A stretch of DNA of 64,000 nucleotides, taken from the NCBI RefSeq assembly GCF_014649715.1, contig NZ_BMTO01000008.1, forward strand, positions 124,001 to 188,000, given 5' to 3'. Made by a program: the position numbers and the translations under genes. How positions within the stretch are numbered: the stretch's first letter is position 1; every line of letters begins with the position of its first letter. The notes below the pieces were generated by a model. It was not told the DNA's origin, made no database searches, and worked only from the letters and a program-made list of their open reading frames with translations. The stretch comes from Streptomyces lateritius. GTDB taxonomy: Bacteria; Actinomycetota; Actinomycetes; Streptomycetales; Streptomycetaceae. This document shows positions 37,891 to 46,373 of the stretch, one piece after another.

Positions 37891-39075
37891 TCAGTGCTGC
37901 GGAACGACGTGGAGGTACGTGTTGTTGAACCAGGCCTGCAGGGCGCTGTTGGTGGTCCGGTAGTAGGCGGTGACCGTGTAGGTGGCGCCCACCGTCAGCG
38001 TGTGCAGACGCTGGGTGGTGGAGACGGAGATGTTGCCGGGGGACTGGCAGACCACCGCGTACGAGTCGCTGTTGTCGCGGTGGACGGTCGTGCCCTGCGT
38101 GACCCTCACGCCCATGAAGCCGGCACCGGAACCCGTGCCGACCAACTGGATCCGAGAGCCGAAGGTGAGGATGGCCTGCCGGGAGCCCGGGGCGACGAAG
38201 GTGACGGACAGCGCTGCCCGGTCGGTCAGCGTGCTCACCCAGGTCGTCGAGGTGGTGTAGCTGGCCGTCAGCGTGTCGTTGAAGTACGGACCGGGGAAGG
38301 CCGGGGCCCACGCCGAGCCCGTCCAGCGCTCGAGCCGGCCGCCCACGCCGTCCCGGTACTGGCCGGTGTACGTGCCCTGGATGGAGGAGCTGACGGAGTT
38401 CGGGACGACGCCGCCGATGGCCTGCGGGTACGCCACCCACTTGCCGCCGTCCCAGCGCTGGAGCTGGGCGTCCGGGGTGTCCTGGTACTGGCCGGGGTAG
38501 GCGCCCGGCTGGACCGGACCCTCGACCGGGAGGATGCCGCCGACGGAGGAGACGGTGGTGCGCCGGTCCTTGAGGGCGGTGGCCCACGGGATGCCGCCGT
38601 TGCCCGCGCTGGCGCCGGCCGGGACGGTCACCTCGTACAGCGGCAGGCTGCGTGCCGGAACCGGCTGGGCCTTCGCGGACTGCTCCGGAAAGCCCTGGAC
38701 GATCTCGATGACGGCCTCGTTGCGGTTGCCCTCGTAGAGCTTGTCGTAGACCCGCAGGACGACGAGGTCGACCCGGTTGTACAGGGCGTCGCCCGGGGCG
38801 AAGGTGACGGTCTCGGAGGCCGGCAGGGTCACCGGGTAGGCGCCCTGGGAGACGTCACCCTGGATGACGGCCCGGCCCTCGGAGACCGTCGCCGACATGG
38901 CGGAGGAGTTCGTCATCCAGAAGCCGGACAGCCGGTACTTGCCGTCGTAGGAGCCGGGCAGGATGCCGGAGCGGACCTGGACGGGGTTGAGCGCGTTGGT
39001 GGCGCCGATCTGGGTGAGCCGGGTGTCCTCGCGGGTCTGGCCGGTCTCGGCGACCCAGCTGCTGCGCAGGTTCAT
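37891..39075 (-). CDS. Tail fibre / receptor-binding protein, paralogue 2 of 3
   Basis: This 394-residue protein starts after GGAGAAACCCC. The N-terminal domain (TGQTREDTRLTQIGATNALN, VRSGILPGSYDGKYRLSGFW) closely matches the neighbouring paralogue downstream and less closely the one upstream. Repeats of the GAYPGQYQD-LQRWDGGKWVAYP type follow. The C-terminal about 130 residues are a different beta-rich domain (SVTFVAPGSRQAILTFGSRI). It probably recognises a different surface ligand from its paralogues. Confidence 0.8.
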   Translation of the reverse strand: MNLRSSWVAETGQTREDTRLTQIGATNALNPVQVRSGILPGSYDGKYRLSGFWMTNSSAMSATVSEGRAVIQGDVSQGAYPVTLPASETVTFAPGDALYNRVDLVVLRVYDKLYEGNRNEAVIEIVQGFPEQSAKAQPVPARSLPLYEVTVPAGASAGNGGIPWATALKDRRTTVSSVGGILPVEGPVQPGAYPGQYQDTPDAQLQRWDGGKWVAYPQAIGGVVPNSVSSSIQGTYTGQYRDGVGGRLERWTGSAWAPAFPGPYFNDTLTASYTTSTTWVSTLTDRAALSVTFVAPGSRQAILTFGSRIQLVGTGSGAGFMGVRVTQGTTVHRDNSDSYAVVCQSPGNISVSTTQRLHTLTVGATYTVTAYYRTTNSALQAWFNNTYLHVVPQH

Positions 39076-39115
39076 GGGGTTTCTCCGTTCGAAGGGTCGA
39101 GGGGCGGATGAAGGT

Positions 39116-40315
39116 TCAGGACTTGATCCACTCGGCGGTCAGGGTGCAGGCGTAGCCGGAGCCGCCGAGCGTTTTGATCGCCGCGGTGTGGCTCTGGAAG
39201 CCGGCCAGTTGGAGCGTGTTGCCGGCGGTGAGTCTGATCAGGCCCTGGCCGCCGACCGTGATGGCGCTGTTGCCCGCGGGGGTCAGCCATGTCATGCGCG
39301 GCACGCCGGCCCCGTTGACCAGGACGCGGGCGCCCCGGGAGCCGGTCTGGGCGTCGTTCGACCAGACGGTGTGTGCGCCGATCCGCCACCAGCCGGTGCG
39401 CGGCACGACGAAGGTGTGGGTCCCGTTCCAGCCGGCGGCGTCGTCGGCGTCGACGGTCGGCATGGTGATCACGGTCCAGGTGTTGGGCGGGACGCTCTGC
39501 TGCTGGGCCGTCAGGGCCTGCGAGGCGCTGAACAGGAGGGACGACTTGCCTTCCACGTACTGCCAGGCCGCGCCGTCCCACCGCTGCAGGACCCCGTTGC
39601 CGTCCCGGTACTGGCCGATGTAGCCGCCGGTCGAGACGAGAGAGCCGGGGGCGATCCCGCCGATCGCCTTGGGGTACGAGACCCAGGTCGTGCCGTCCCA
39701 GCGCTGGAGCATCCCGGCCGCGTCCCGGTACTGGCCGACGTACGCCCCCTTGAAACCGCTGGTCGGCAGGATGCCGCCGAGCGCCACCACCGGCCAGTGC
39801 TGCTGGGTGACTCCGCCGTTGGTCCAGGCGATGCCGCCGGTGCCGGCGGAGGTGCCCTTCGGGACGCGGATCGTGTACAGCGGGATGGCGCTGCCCTGGC
39901 CGCTCGCCGGCGCCACGGGGGTGGCCTGCGCGGTGCCCTTGACGAGCCGTACGACGGCCTCGGTGACGCCCGTGTGGTCATGGGTGTCGTCCACGACGGC
40001 GAGTTCGATCAGGTCGATCCGGTCGTACTGCGGGTCGCCGTCGGTGATGGTGAGGATCTCCGGGGTCGTGACGGCCACCAGGTAGGCACCCTGGGCGGTC
40101 TCGTTGCCCTGCACGATCGCCCGGCCGGTGCCGATCGTGCATTGCATGGGGGCCGTGCCGCTCAGCAGCAGGCCGCCCGGCACGACGCCCGGCCGGGAAC
40201 GGAGCGGGGTCTCTTCGGGGCTCTGGCCACTGGGGGTGAGCAGGGCGGCGAGGGTGAGGCGGGTGTCCTCGCGGGTCTGACCGGTGGACTGGAGCCATGC
40301 GGCCCGTACGGTCAT
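39116..40315 (-). CDS. Tail fibre / receptor-binding protein, paralogue 1 of 3
   Basis: This 399-residue protein follows GAGGTGAACCC. It has the shared N-terminal domain (STGQTREDTRLTLAALLTPS, DRIDLIELAV) and two repeats (GAYVGQYRD-LQRWDGTTWVSYP and GGYIGQYRD-LQRWDGAAW). The C-terminal about 140 residues resemble a jelly-roll head (WNGTHTFVVPRTGWWRIGAH, ARVLVNGAGVPRMTWLTPAG), a C1q/TNF-like arrangement common in tail-fibre tips. The fold guess is from pattern only. Confidence 0.8.
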   Translation of the reverse strand: MTVRAAWLQSTGQTREDTRLTLAALLTPSGQSPEETPLRSRPGVVPGGLLLSGTAPMQCTIGTGRAIVQGNETAQGAYLVAVTTPEILTITDGDPQYDRIDLIELAVVDDTHDHTGVTEAVVRLVKGTAQATPVAPASGQGSAIPLYTIRVPKGTSAGTGGIAWTNGGVTQQHWPVVALGGILPTSGFKGAYVGQYRDAAGMLQRWDGTTWVSYPKAIGGIAPGSLVSTGGYIGQYRDGNGVLQRWDGAAWQYVEGKSSLLFSASQALTAQQQSVPPNTWTVITMPTVDADDAAGWNGTHTFVVPRTGWWRIGAHTVWSNDAQTGSRGARVLVNGAGVPRMTWLTPAGNSAITVGGQGLIRLTAGNTLQLAGFQSHTAAIKTLGGSGYACTLTAEWIKS

Positions 40316-40370
40316 GGGTTCACCTCTTCGTATGGAGGAGTGGATCCGTCGGGAGCGGAAGGGGCCTCGG

Positions 40371-41297
40371 TCACCACTCGGCGCTGCGCCAGCGGATCGT
40401 CATGAGTGCTTCCGGGGTCGCCTCGTCGGGCCGGAACGAGAGCTCCGTGCGGCCCGGCTCGAGCAGGAAAAGCTCCTCCGGGCTGGAGTCCGCCATGGCG
40501 GTGTGGCGGCGGGACGCGGTGTTGTTGAGCATGACCGTGCCGTTGGCGGTGTCGACGACCAGTTCGTCGCCGGCGGCCAGGTCGATCGCGTACCGCAGCC
40601 GACGCTTGCTGATTCGCTCGGTGACGGTCGGCATGGAGCACGGGCCGCGGAAGACGATCACCGGGTGGGTGGCGGCGGAGCCGGTGTTGTCGGCGACGGC
40701 GTCACCGGTGCTGGTCGCCTGGCCCCAGTCGAGCGGCCAGGTCAGCGGCCAGGTCAGTCCGGACTCGGGCTGCGGGGCCGTGGTGGTGGCGAGCTGCTCG
40801 TTGACGGCGTAGCGGCGAGGGTCGGCCGCCAGCCATTGGATGGACATCTTGGACGTGCCCTGGGTGGCGAAGCCCTGGTCGGCGGGGACCACGCGCTGGG
40901 CGATCCGCGCGCGTACGGCGAGCAGCTCTCCGTGGAGCTGTACCGTCAGCCAGCGCTCCTCGTCGAGCAGGGCGAGCGCCTGCCGCAGGGCGCGGATGGC
41001 CTCGGGCGCCGCCTTGTACTCCGGCATCAGCACGATCGTCCCGCCGACCTTGCGCGGCTTGGCGTACCGGGAGCCCGGCCAGGCGCCGTGCGAGGTGGGG
41101 CGGTCGGCGTCGGAGGAGTCGTACTCGGGCAGGTCCTCCCAGCCGGTGAGACCGGAGCGGTCGACGGCGAAGGGGGTGCCGGGGCCGATGAGAAGCCCGG
41201 CCCACTGGATCTGCCCGTCCTGGGTGATCAGCGAGCCGGGCGCGACGTCGGCGGTGTAACCGTTTCCGGTGGCGTATGCGGTTGTGGTCTCGGCCAT
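40371..41297 (-). CDS. Distal tail (Dit-like) / phage tail family protein
   Basis: This 308-residue protein follows GAGGTGACGGCCCC. It has an N-terminal region with LITQDGQIQWAGLLIGPGTP and GLTGWEDLPEYD, then the pair ARIAQRVVPADQG and SIQWLAADPRRY, the pattern of siphovirus distal tail proteins that cap the tube (as in Dit and related minor tail proteins). A beta-sandwich C-terminal domain follows. Its place after the tape-measure genes and before fibre genes is that of Dit in siphophages. Confidence 0.78.
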   Translation of the reverse strand: MAETTTAYATGNGYTADVAPGSLITQDGQIQWAGLLIGPGTPFAVDRSGLTGWEDLPEYDSSDADRPTSHGAWPGSRYAKPRKVGGTIVLMPEYKAAPEAIRALRQALALLDEERWLTVQLHGELLAVRARIAQRVVPADQGFATQGTSKMSIQWLAADPRRYAVNEQLATTTAPQPESGLTWPLTWPLDWGQATSTGDAVADNTGSAATHPVIVFRGPCSMPTVTERISKRRLRYAIDLAAGDELVVDTANGTVMLNNTASRRHTAMADSSPEELFLLEPGRTELSFRPDEATPEALMTIRWRSAEW

Positions 41298-41382
41298 GGG
41301 GCCGTCACCTCACTTCTGATGGAGTGTCGGTGGTGGGTGGTCGGCGGCGGACGGTCGGCGGTGACGGTCAGCCGCTCGACGG

Positions 41383-42636
41383 TCAGCGGTGCGCGGCCGC
41401 CAGGAAGAGGAGGTCCTCGGCGGTCGACCGGGGGCCGGCACCGGGCTGCTCGCGGAATTGCCTTATGCGGTGCGGCTGCCGGGGCGGCTCGGTGAGGGCC
41501 GGGACGCGGCGGTTCTCGAGCACGGTGAGCGAATCGATGCGCGGGGCGTCGGCCGCGCCGGGGAAGACGACACCGCCGTCGGCGAGCATCGGGATCTTGT
41601 CGATGTCGACGCCGAACTTCTTGTCCGTGAGCGGGATCGAGACGGTCAGCTCGTTGAGGCCGTCGATGATCCAGTTGGCGAACGCGATGAGACCGTTGAC
41701 CGGGCCCTTGACGACCCCGACGACGGCGCTGAGAGCGCCCTTGACGAGGTCGCCGATCCCGCGCAGGGCCTTGCTCACCGCGTCCTTGGCGGTACGGAAG
41801 AAGCCGGGGATCTTCTCCGTGACGAAGGACATGACCGGCTGGACCGCGTTCTTGATCCCGCCGAGGGTGCGCGAGGCGATCCCGCGCAGCGCGTTGGAGG
41901 CGGAGGTGACGGCGCTGCGGATCTTGGAGATGCCGTCGATCGCGGCCCCGACGATCTTCAGCGCGGTCTTGAACAGCGTCAGGTACGCCTTGAAGTACGT
42001 CCCGACGGCCTGGCCGACCACCTTCATGACCGGGGAGAGGAACTTCCAGACCGCCTGGAAGACCTTGAGTGCCGCCTGGAAGGCCTGCTTGAGGAACTTC
42101 TGACCGGTCTGGGAGTTGACCGCGAGCTCGATGAGGTACGCGGCGACGGGCACGAGGATGCCGACGAGGAAGCCGATCGGGTTGGCGCGCATCGCGACGT
42201 TGATGCCGGTCATCGCGATGGAGGCGACGGTCATGACGGTGCCGTAGGTCTCCGTCAGTTTGCTGATGACGTCGGTGACGGGCAGCAGGGGCGCGAGGAT
42301 CGCGACCAGGCCGCCGATGCCGGTGCCGATCTTGCCGGCGGCGGTCCTCGCCTTGCCCGCGGCGGCGCCCGTCTTCCGGATGCCGGTGGCGGCGTCGGAC
42401 TGCTGGATCCGCCGGACGGAGGTCGCGGCGCCGGAGGCGCTGGTGCCGAGGGTGCGTACGGAGGAGCCGGCGGCGCCCAGGCCGGTGGCGAACGTGGACA
42501 TGCCGCCGGCCGCCTGCTGGGCGCCCTGCTTGAGCCGCTTGAGCGAGTCGGCCGCCTGTCCGGCGCTCTGCCGCAGGGAGTTCATCACCGGAGTGACCGC
42601 GCCGAACCGCGGCATGGCGACTGCGGCGGCACTCAT
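41383..42636 (-). CDS. Tape-measure-like protein, third of three
   Basis: This 417-residue protein overlaps the upstream gene by 4 bases (ATGA). The Gly/Ala/Ser-rich N-terminal coil (about 1-120) leads to hydrophobic stretches (VGILVPVAAYLIELAV region) and a long amphipathic helical region rich in Lys and Val. It ends with FGVDIDKIPMLADGGVVFPG, the same closing block as the upstream paralogue. This is the composition of tail tape-measure proteins, but the protein is short for one. Confidence 0.75.
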   Translation of the reverse strand: MSAAAVAMPRFGAVTPVMNSLRQSAGQAADSLKRLKQGAQQAAGGMSTFATGLGAAGSSVRTLGTSASGAATSVRRIQQSDAATGIRKTGAAAGKARTAAGKIGTGIGGLVAILAPLLPVTDVISKLTETYGTVMTVASIAMTGINVAMRANPIGFLVGILVPVAAYLIELAVNSQTGQKFLKQAFQAALKVFQAVWKFLSPVMKVVGQAVGTYFKAYLTLFKTALKIVGAAIDGISKIRSAVTSASNALRGIASRTLGGIKNAVQPVMSFVTEKIPGFFRTAKDAVSKALRGIGDLVKGALSAVVGVVKGPVNGLIAFANWIIDGLNELTVSIPLTDKKFGVDIDKIPMLADGGVVFPGAADAPRIDSLTVLENRRVPALTEPPRQPHRIRQFREQPGAGPRSTAEDLLFLAAAHR

Positions 42637-43835
42637 CCGCGGGCCTTCGCCAGGTACATCAGTGCGTTCGCCGTCGACTGCGGGTCGGTGCCCCGGGCCG
42701 CGTGGTAGTGCTCGATGTGCAGCGCGGCCCCCGCGCCGCCGGCGGCCTGCGTGTGCGCCGACATGCGGGCGCGGCGGGCGGTCTGGGCGAGCAGCCGGTC
42801 CAGCTTGGAGAGCGGGAGGACGGCCTCGGCCTCGCCGGCCTCGGCGAGGATCGCCGGGACACCGCCGTGGCGGGGCATGACGACACCACCGGTGGCGAGC
42901 ATGGGGATGGTGGGGATGTTGACGCCGAAGGTCTTGCCGCCGACGAGCGGCACCCAGCCGGGGACGCTGACCTTGACCCGGTTCAGGCTGCCGATCATCC
43001 CGTTGATCAGGCCGATGACCGCGTTGATCGGGCCCTTCACGCCGCTCTTGATGCCCTCGAACGCCCGGGACGCGATGTCCTTGAGGCCGTTCCAGATGGA
43101 CGACATCTTCTCCTTGACGGCGCTGAAGGCCTTCGGGATCGCGGTCTTGATCCAGTTCACCACCGGGGTGATGACGGCCTTGATGCCGTTCCAGACGGTG
43201 CTGATGACCGTCTTGATCGCCTTCATGACCGTGGTGATGACCGTCTTCCAGATCTTCACGTAGGTCTTGATGACGGTGGCGACAGCCTTGACGACGGTGG
43301 AGATGGCCTTCTTGATGCCGTTCCAGACCGTCTTGATCAGCTGACCGGCCTTCTTCATGATCGGGCCGATGGCCTTCATGACCGAGCTGATCACGGTCTT
43401 GATGGCGCTGAAGGCCTTCTTCATGACCGTCTGCATGGTCTTCGAGCGCATCGCCATGTCGACGATCTTCTCGATGAGCGGCATGAACAGCTCGATCAGG
43501 CGGGCGAGGATGTTGCCCTTCATGGACTTGTTGAGCTTGTCCTGGCCCTTGGCGGCCTTGCCGGCCCCGGACTCGTACTTGCCGAGCTTCTTGCCGGCGG
43601 ACTCGGCGGTCTGCCCGGCCTTCTTCAGGGAGCGCTCGGCCTGGTCCGAGGCGGTCTTGAGGTTCTTGAGCTGAGTGCTGGAGCCCTGGGCACTGGTCTT
43701 GAGGTTCTTCAGCTGCCCGTCGGCCGACCGGCCGGCGTCACCGACCTTCTTGACCGAGGTGCCGGCGCCGGACGCCTGCGTCTTGAGGGTGCGCAGGGAG
43801 GTGGACGCGTTCTTCAGTGATCTGACGAGAGACAT
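42633..43835 (-). CDS. Tape-measure-like protein, second of three
   Basis: This 400-residue protein follows a perfect AGGAGGT site. The N-terminal 110 residues are a Lys/Ser/Gly coil with repeated LKNLKT units. The middle holds imperfect repeats of the type AIKTVISTVWNGIKAVI, giving a long amphipathic helix as in tape-measure proteins. The end has FGVNIPTIPMLATGGVVMPR and GEAEAVLPLSKLDRLL, a C-terminal block often found in tape-measure proteins. It is coupled to the next gene by a 4-base overlap. Confidence 0.78.
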   Translation of the reverse strand: MSLVRSLKNASTSLRTLKTQASGAGTSVKKVGDAGRSADGQLKNLKTSAQGSSTQLKNLKTASDQAERSLKKAGQTAESAGKKLGKYESGAGKAAKGQDKLNKSMKGNILARLIELFMPLIEKIVDMAMRSKTMQTVMKKAFSAIKTVISSVMKAIGPIMKKAGQLIKTVWNGIKKAISTVVKAVATVIKTYVKIWKTVITTVMKAIKTVISTVWNGIKAVITPVVNWIKTAIPKAFSAVKEKMSSIWNGLKDIASRAFEGIKSGVKGPINAVIGLINGMIGSLNRVKVSVPGWVPLVGGKTFGVNIPTIPMLATGGVVMPRHGGVPAILAEAGEAEAVLPLSKLDRLLAQTARRARMSAHTQAAGGAGAALHIEHYHAARGTDPQSTANALMYLAKARG

Positions 43836-43865
43836 GGGTTACCTCCTTTCGGGGGTGGTTGGAAG

Positions 43866-44786
43866 TCAGGCTGCGCCGATGGCCGTGGCGGCTCCCGTGG
43901 CGGCCAGCTTGAGGGCGTCGAATCGCTCCCGCAGGTTCTGGCCGGCGCGGTCGAGCCCCTCGGCGGCTCGGGTGGCGTCCTTGAGGTTCTGGGGGATCCT
44001 GTTGGGCGCGAAGTCCGCCATGACGTTCTTGAGGGAGCGCGTCTTGGTCGTGACCGTCTGGAGCGTGTCGGTGTTGACGCTGTCCACGGCCGTGCTGATC
44101 TTCTCGACGCCCTTGGCCGCTTTGGTGAGCTCGCGGGCCGACGGCATCTTGTTGAACTTGGTCCTGAACGGGCCGGCCTTGCGGTTGAAGGCATCGATCT
44201 GCCGGATCAGCTTTTCGAGTGCCTCGCGCGCGCCGTTGATGTTGGCCGCGTCCGGGATGGTGGAGAGGCCGCCGCCGTTGAAGACCCGACGCTCGCGGTC
44301 CTCGACGGCCTGGCGGTTCTGGCGAGTGATGTCGCCGTTCTCGTCGTAGGCCCGGATCGGTCGGTCAGGGTTGCCCCACTGCTGAAGGCTCCGGGAGATG
44401 TTGAGGAGCTTGCCCGCCAGATAGATGCCGATCGCGGGGACGGCGAGACCCACGACGGCCGCGGCCAGGTAGGCGGGCCACCACCCGCTGCTCTCGTGGT
44501 ACTTCTCGAGCGCGGCGGCGAAGCCGTCCAGTCCCATGGCCTCGAGCCACTCGGTCTTCTTCGCCTTGGTGAGCTCCTGGTGCATGTCGTCGATCTTCTT
44601 GAAGTACCCCGCGGTGAAGGTGCTTTCCATCCACTGGACGGTGACGACGTGCGGGGACACCGCGATCAGGTGTTCCTTGAGCTGGGAGACGTTCGGGGGT
44701 TTCCCGGACTCGGGTTGGGGGAGTACGAGGGCGGCCTTGACCTCCGCGATCTTCTGGATGATCTCCGTGTTCGTTGGTTCTGCCAT
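43866..44786 (-). CDS. Tape-measure-like protein, first of three
   Basis: This 306-residue protein has a polar N-terminal domain (about 1-115) and one strong hydrophobic segment (WWPAYLAAAVVGLAVPAIGI, about residues 117-136). A helical, Ala/Lys-rich remainder follows (TKAAKGVEKISTAVDSVN, NLKDATRAAEGLDRAGQNLR). It shares composition with the two genes downstream but no clear closing block. It could be the membrane-penetrating tape-measure part or a separate tail protein. Position and composition support the first. Confidence 0.65.
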   Translation of the reverse strand: MAEPTNTEIIQKIAEVKAALVLPQPESGKPPNVSQLKEHLIAVSPHVVTVQWMESTFTAGYFKKIDDMHQELTKAKKTEWLEAMGLDGFAAALEKYHESSGWWPAYLAAAVVGLAVPAIGIYLAGKLLNISRSLQQWGNPDRPIRAYDENGDITRQNRQAVEDRERRVFNGGGLSTIPDAANINGAREALEKLIRQIDAFNRKAGPFRTKFNKMPSARELTKAAKGVEKISTAVDSVNTDTLQTVTTKTRSLKNVMADFAPNRIPQNLKDATRAAEGLDRAGQNLRERFDALKLAATGAATAIGAA

Positions 44787-44827
44787 GAGTTGCTCCGCTT
44801 CCGGCCGGTGACGGCCAAGCGCCGGAA

Positions 44828-44860
44828 AGCCCCTGCCGGCATGGAACTTCGGCAGGGGCT
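44828..44860 (-). terminator. Hairpin between two tail genes
   Basis: AGCCCCTGCCG and CGGCAGGGGCT form an 11-base-pair stem with an 11-base loop. On the minus strand it is followed by TTTCCGG. It lies between the 70-residue gene and the first tape-measure-like gene and may adjust relative expression. Confidence 0.5.
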
Positions 44861-44884
44861 CGTGCGTGGAGGGCGGCGGGAGGG

Positions 44885-45097
44885 CTAGGCCTCGTCGTCC
44901 CGGTGGGAGGCGCGTCGCGTCGTCGCGAGGGCGTCGTTCCAGCCGGCCGCGTACGCGAGGGTCTCGTAGCGGCTGACCTCGGCGTACAGCGTGCCGAGCA
45001 ACGCTCTCTTGTCGAGGGCGACGGGTCCGTCGAGGAGCTGGCGGAGGCGGTCCTGGAGCGGGATGTGCGGTCGCGATGCCTCGGCCTGCTGAGTCAT
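44885..45097 (-). CDS. Small protein with ETxAxxAGW motif, tail cluster
   Basis: The ATG at 45097 follows GGAAGGCAGGCTCC and gives 70 residues. The segment YAEVSRYETLAYAAGWNDAL matches RAELDRRETAAFTAGWAEAV in the divergent gene at 45395, so the two share a small helical module of unknown function. It is the first leftward gene after the SOS-box region. No known family is recognised. Confidence 0.75.
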   Translation of the reverse strand: MTQQAEASRPHIPLQDRLRQLLDGPVALDKRALLGTLYAEVSRYETLAYAAGWNDALATTRRASHRDDEA

Positions 45098-45169
45098 GGA
45101 GCCTGCCTTCCGGTTGCTTGCCCTTGCGTGCGTGGCGGCGCCGCGGAGTGAGGCGGGGGCACCACATTT

Positions 45170-45185
45170 TCGAACTACTGTGCGA
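45170..45185. promoter_or_regulatory. LexA/SOS-box-like palindrome 1
   Basis: TCGAACTACTGTGCGA matches 11 of 12 defined positions of the actinobacterial SOS box TCGAAC-N4-GTTCGA. It lies in the 297-base divergent gap between the genes starting at 45097 (leftward) and 45395 (rightward). Confidence 0.65.
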
Positions 45186-45193
45186 ATAGAGTG

Positions 45194-45209
45194 TGGAACA
45201 CCTGTTCGG
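45194..45209. promoter_or_regulatory. LexA/SOS-box-like palindrome 2
   Basis: TGGAACACCTGTTCGG matches 10 of 12 defined positions of the SOS box and keeps the GAAC-N4-GTTC core exactly. It lies 24 bases from box 1 centre to centre. It also overlaps a wider dyad AACACC-TGTTC-GGTGTT. Confidence 0.65.
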
Positions 45210-45394
45210 TGTTTGTCGAGCGGGAATGACCTGACGGCGTGTCTGCTCGTGGCGAAACATGACCGGTTGATGCTGCAACGTTCGCTGAGAACGACCGGGT
45301 ACGCTGGATACGCGCTCCAGGATCGGACCACCTCGGAGCGCCAGGGGCGCGAGTGGCGCGAGGGGACCCCAGGGGGCGGAAGGCATACAGACGT

Positions 45395-46333
45395 ATGGAC
45401 AGGGAGCGGGGCGCCGGCCGCCGCGGTCGGGTCGTCGACTGGTTCGAGACGAACTCCGACCTACCTCATCTGTTCGCATGGATCTCCGAACTGGTCCATG
45501 TCCACGGGTACGCACCCGAGGACCTCGTCGTGATCGCCAGAGCCGAACTCGACCGCCGCGAGACAGCCGCCTTCACCGCCGGCTGGGCCGAGGCCGTGTC
45601 GGAGGAACTCCCCCGCATACGCAGGGAGTACGAGCGGCGTGTCGCCGACGCCTACGCGCAGGGCCAGCGTGACGCGCGTGGAGTCCGTCGCCCTCACCGC
45701 CGTGCGGGGGAGGGCGAGGACGGTGCCCGGGTCATCCCGCTGCCCTTCGCCCGACTCCTGGAACCGCCCGCCGCGGTGATCCAGGCGGAGGAACGCCTCC
45801 GCCGGGAACGCGCACAGTTCGACGAGCGGGGCCGGCACCCCGAGCCGGAGCCGGAGTCGGCGCCGGTGCCGGTGCCGGAGTCGGCGCCGGATCAGGTGGC
45901 CGAGCCGGACTCCGCGTCCGACGAGGATCTCGATGAGCATCGCGACCAGGGGCGCGATGTCCAGCTCGAACACGCCACCGCTCTCCGGGACGACGACGAG
46001 CCGCCTCGCCCGCGTACCGAGGAGCCCGAAGGCGAAGCGGAACGGCCCCCGGAACCGGAAGCCGATGTCCTGCCCACCGCGCAGGAGCTGCGGACCCGCA
46101 GGACGACCCATTCGGTACGGAAGGTGGTACGCGGCAAGGGCGGGCGCCCCGTGGTGCCGCCACTCGGCCAGGTCCCCGGACAGACCGGGTCCGCGACCGA
46201 CCGCCGTACCTCCGAGCCCGGCGAACCGGAGACGCGCGGGCGCAGGGGGCGACGGCTGTCGGAGCGGGCCAGGGCTCTGGAGGAGGAGCTGGTCGACCGA
46301 GCACAGGAACCGCCCCCGGAGCCCGCTCCCTGA
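45395..46333 (+). CDS. Unknown protein with ETxAxxAGW module, only rightward gene in the tail block
   Basis: The ATG at 45395 gives 312 residues; a GTG at 45353 is possible. Residues about 1-100 are folded-looking and contain RAELDRRETAAFTAGWAEAV, related to the divergent 70-residue gene. The rest is low complexity: a Pro/Glu-rich stretch (about 155-250, PEPEPESAPVPVPESAP type) and basic segments ending in a short coiled coil. It is flanked by SOS-like boxes and opposes all other tail genes. A regulator or particle-associated protein is possible, but nothing identifies it. Confidence 0.7.
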   Translation: MDRERGAGRRGRVVDWFETNSDLPHLFAWISELVHVHGYAPEDLVVIARAELDRRETAAFTAGWAEAVSEELPRIRREYERRVADAYAQGQRDARGVRRPHRRAGEGEDGARVIPLPFARLLEPPAAVIQAEERLRRERAQFDERGRHPEPEPESAPVPVPESAPDQVAEPDSASDEDLDEHRDQGRDVQLEHATALRDDDEPPRPRTEEPEGEAERPPEPEADVLPTAQELRTRRTTHSVRKVVRGKGGRPVVPPLGQVPGQTGSATDRRTSEPGEPETRGRRGRRLSERARALEEELVDRAQEPPPEPAP

Positions 46334-46373
46334 AACGGGAACGGGCACCGGGGGCTGTGGCGGGACGGGGAGG

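Noticed and set aside
37000..40000. CRISPR-like array from repeated LQRWDG-coding DNA
   Set aside because: The repeats lie in frame inside three coding genes, are spaced by conserved coding sequence, and vary at synonymous positions.
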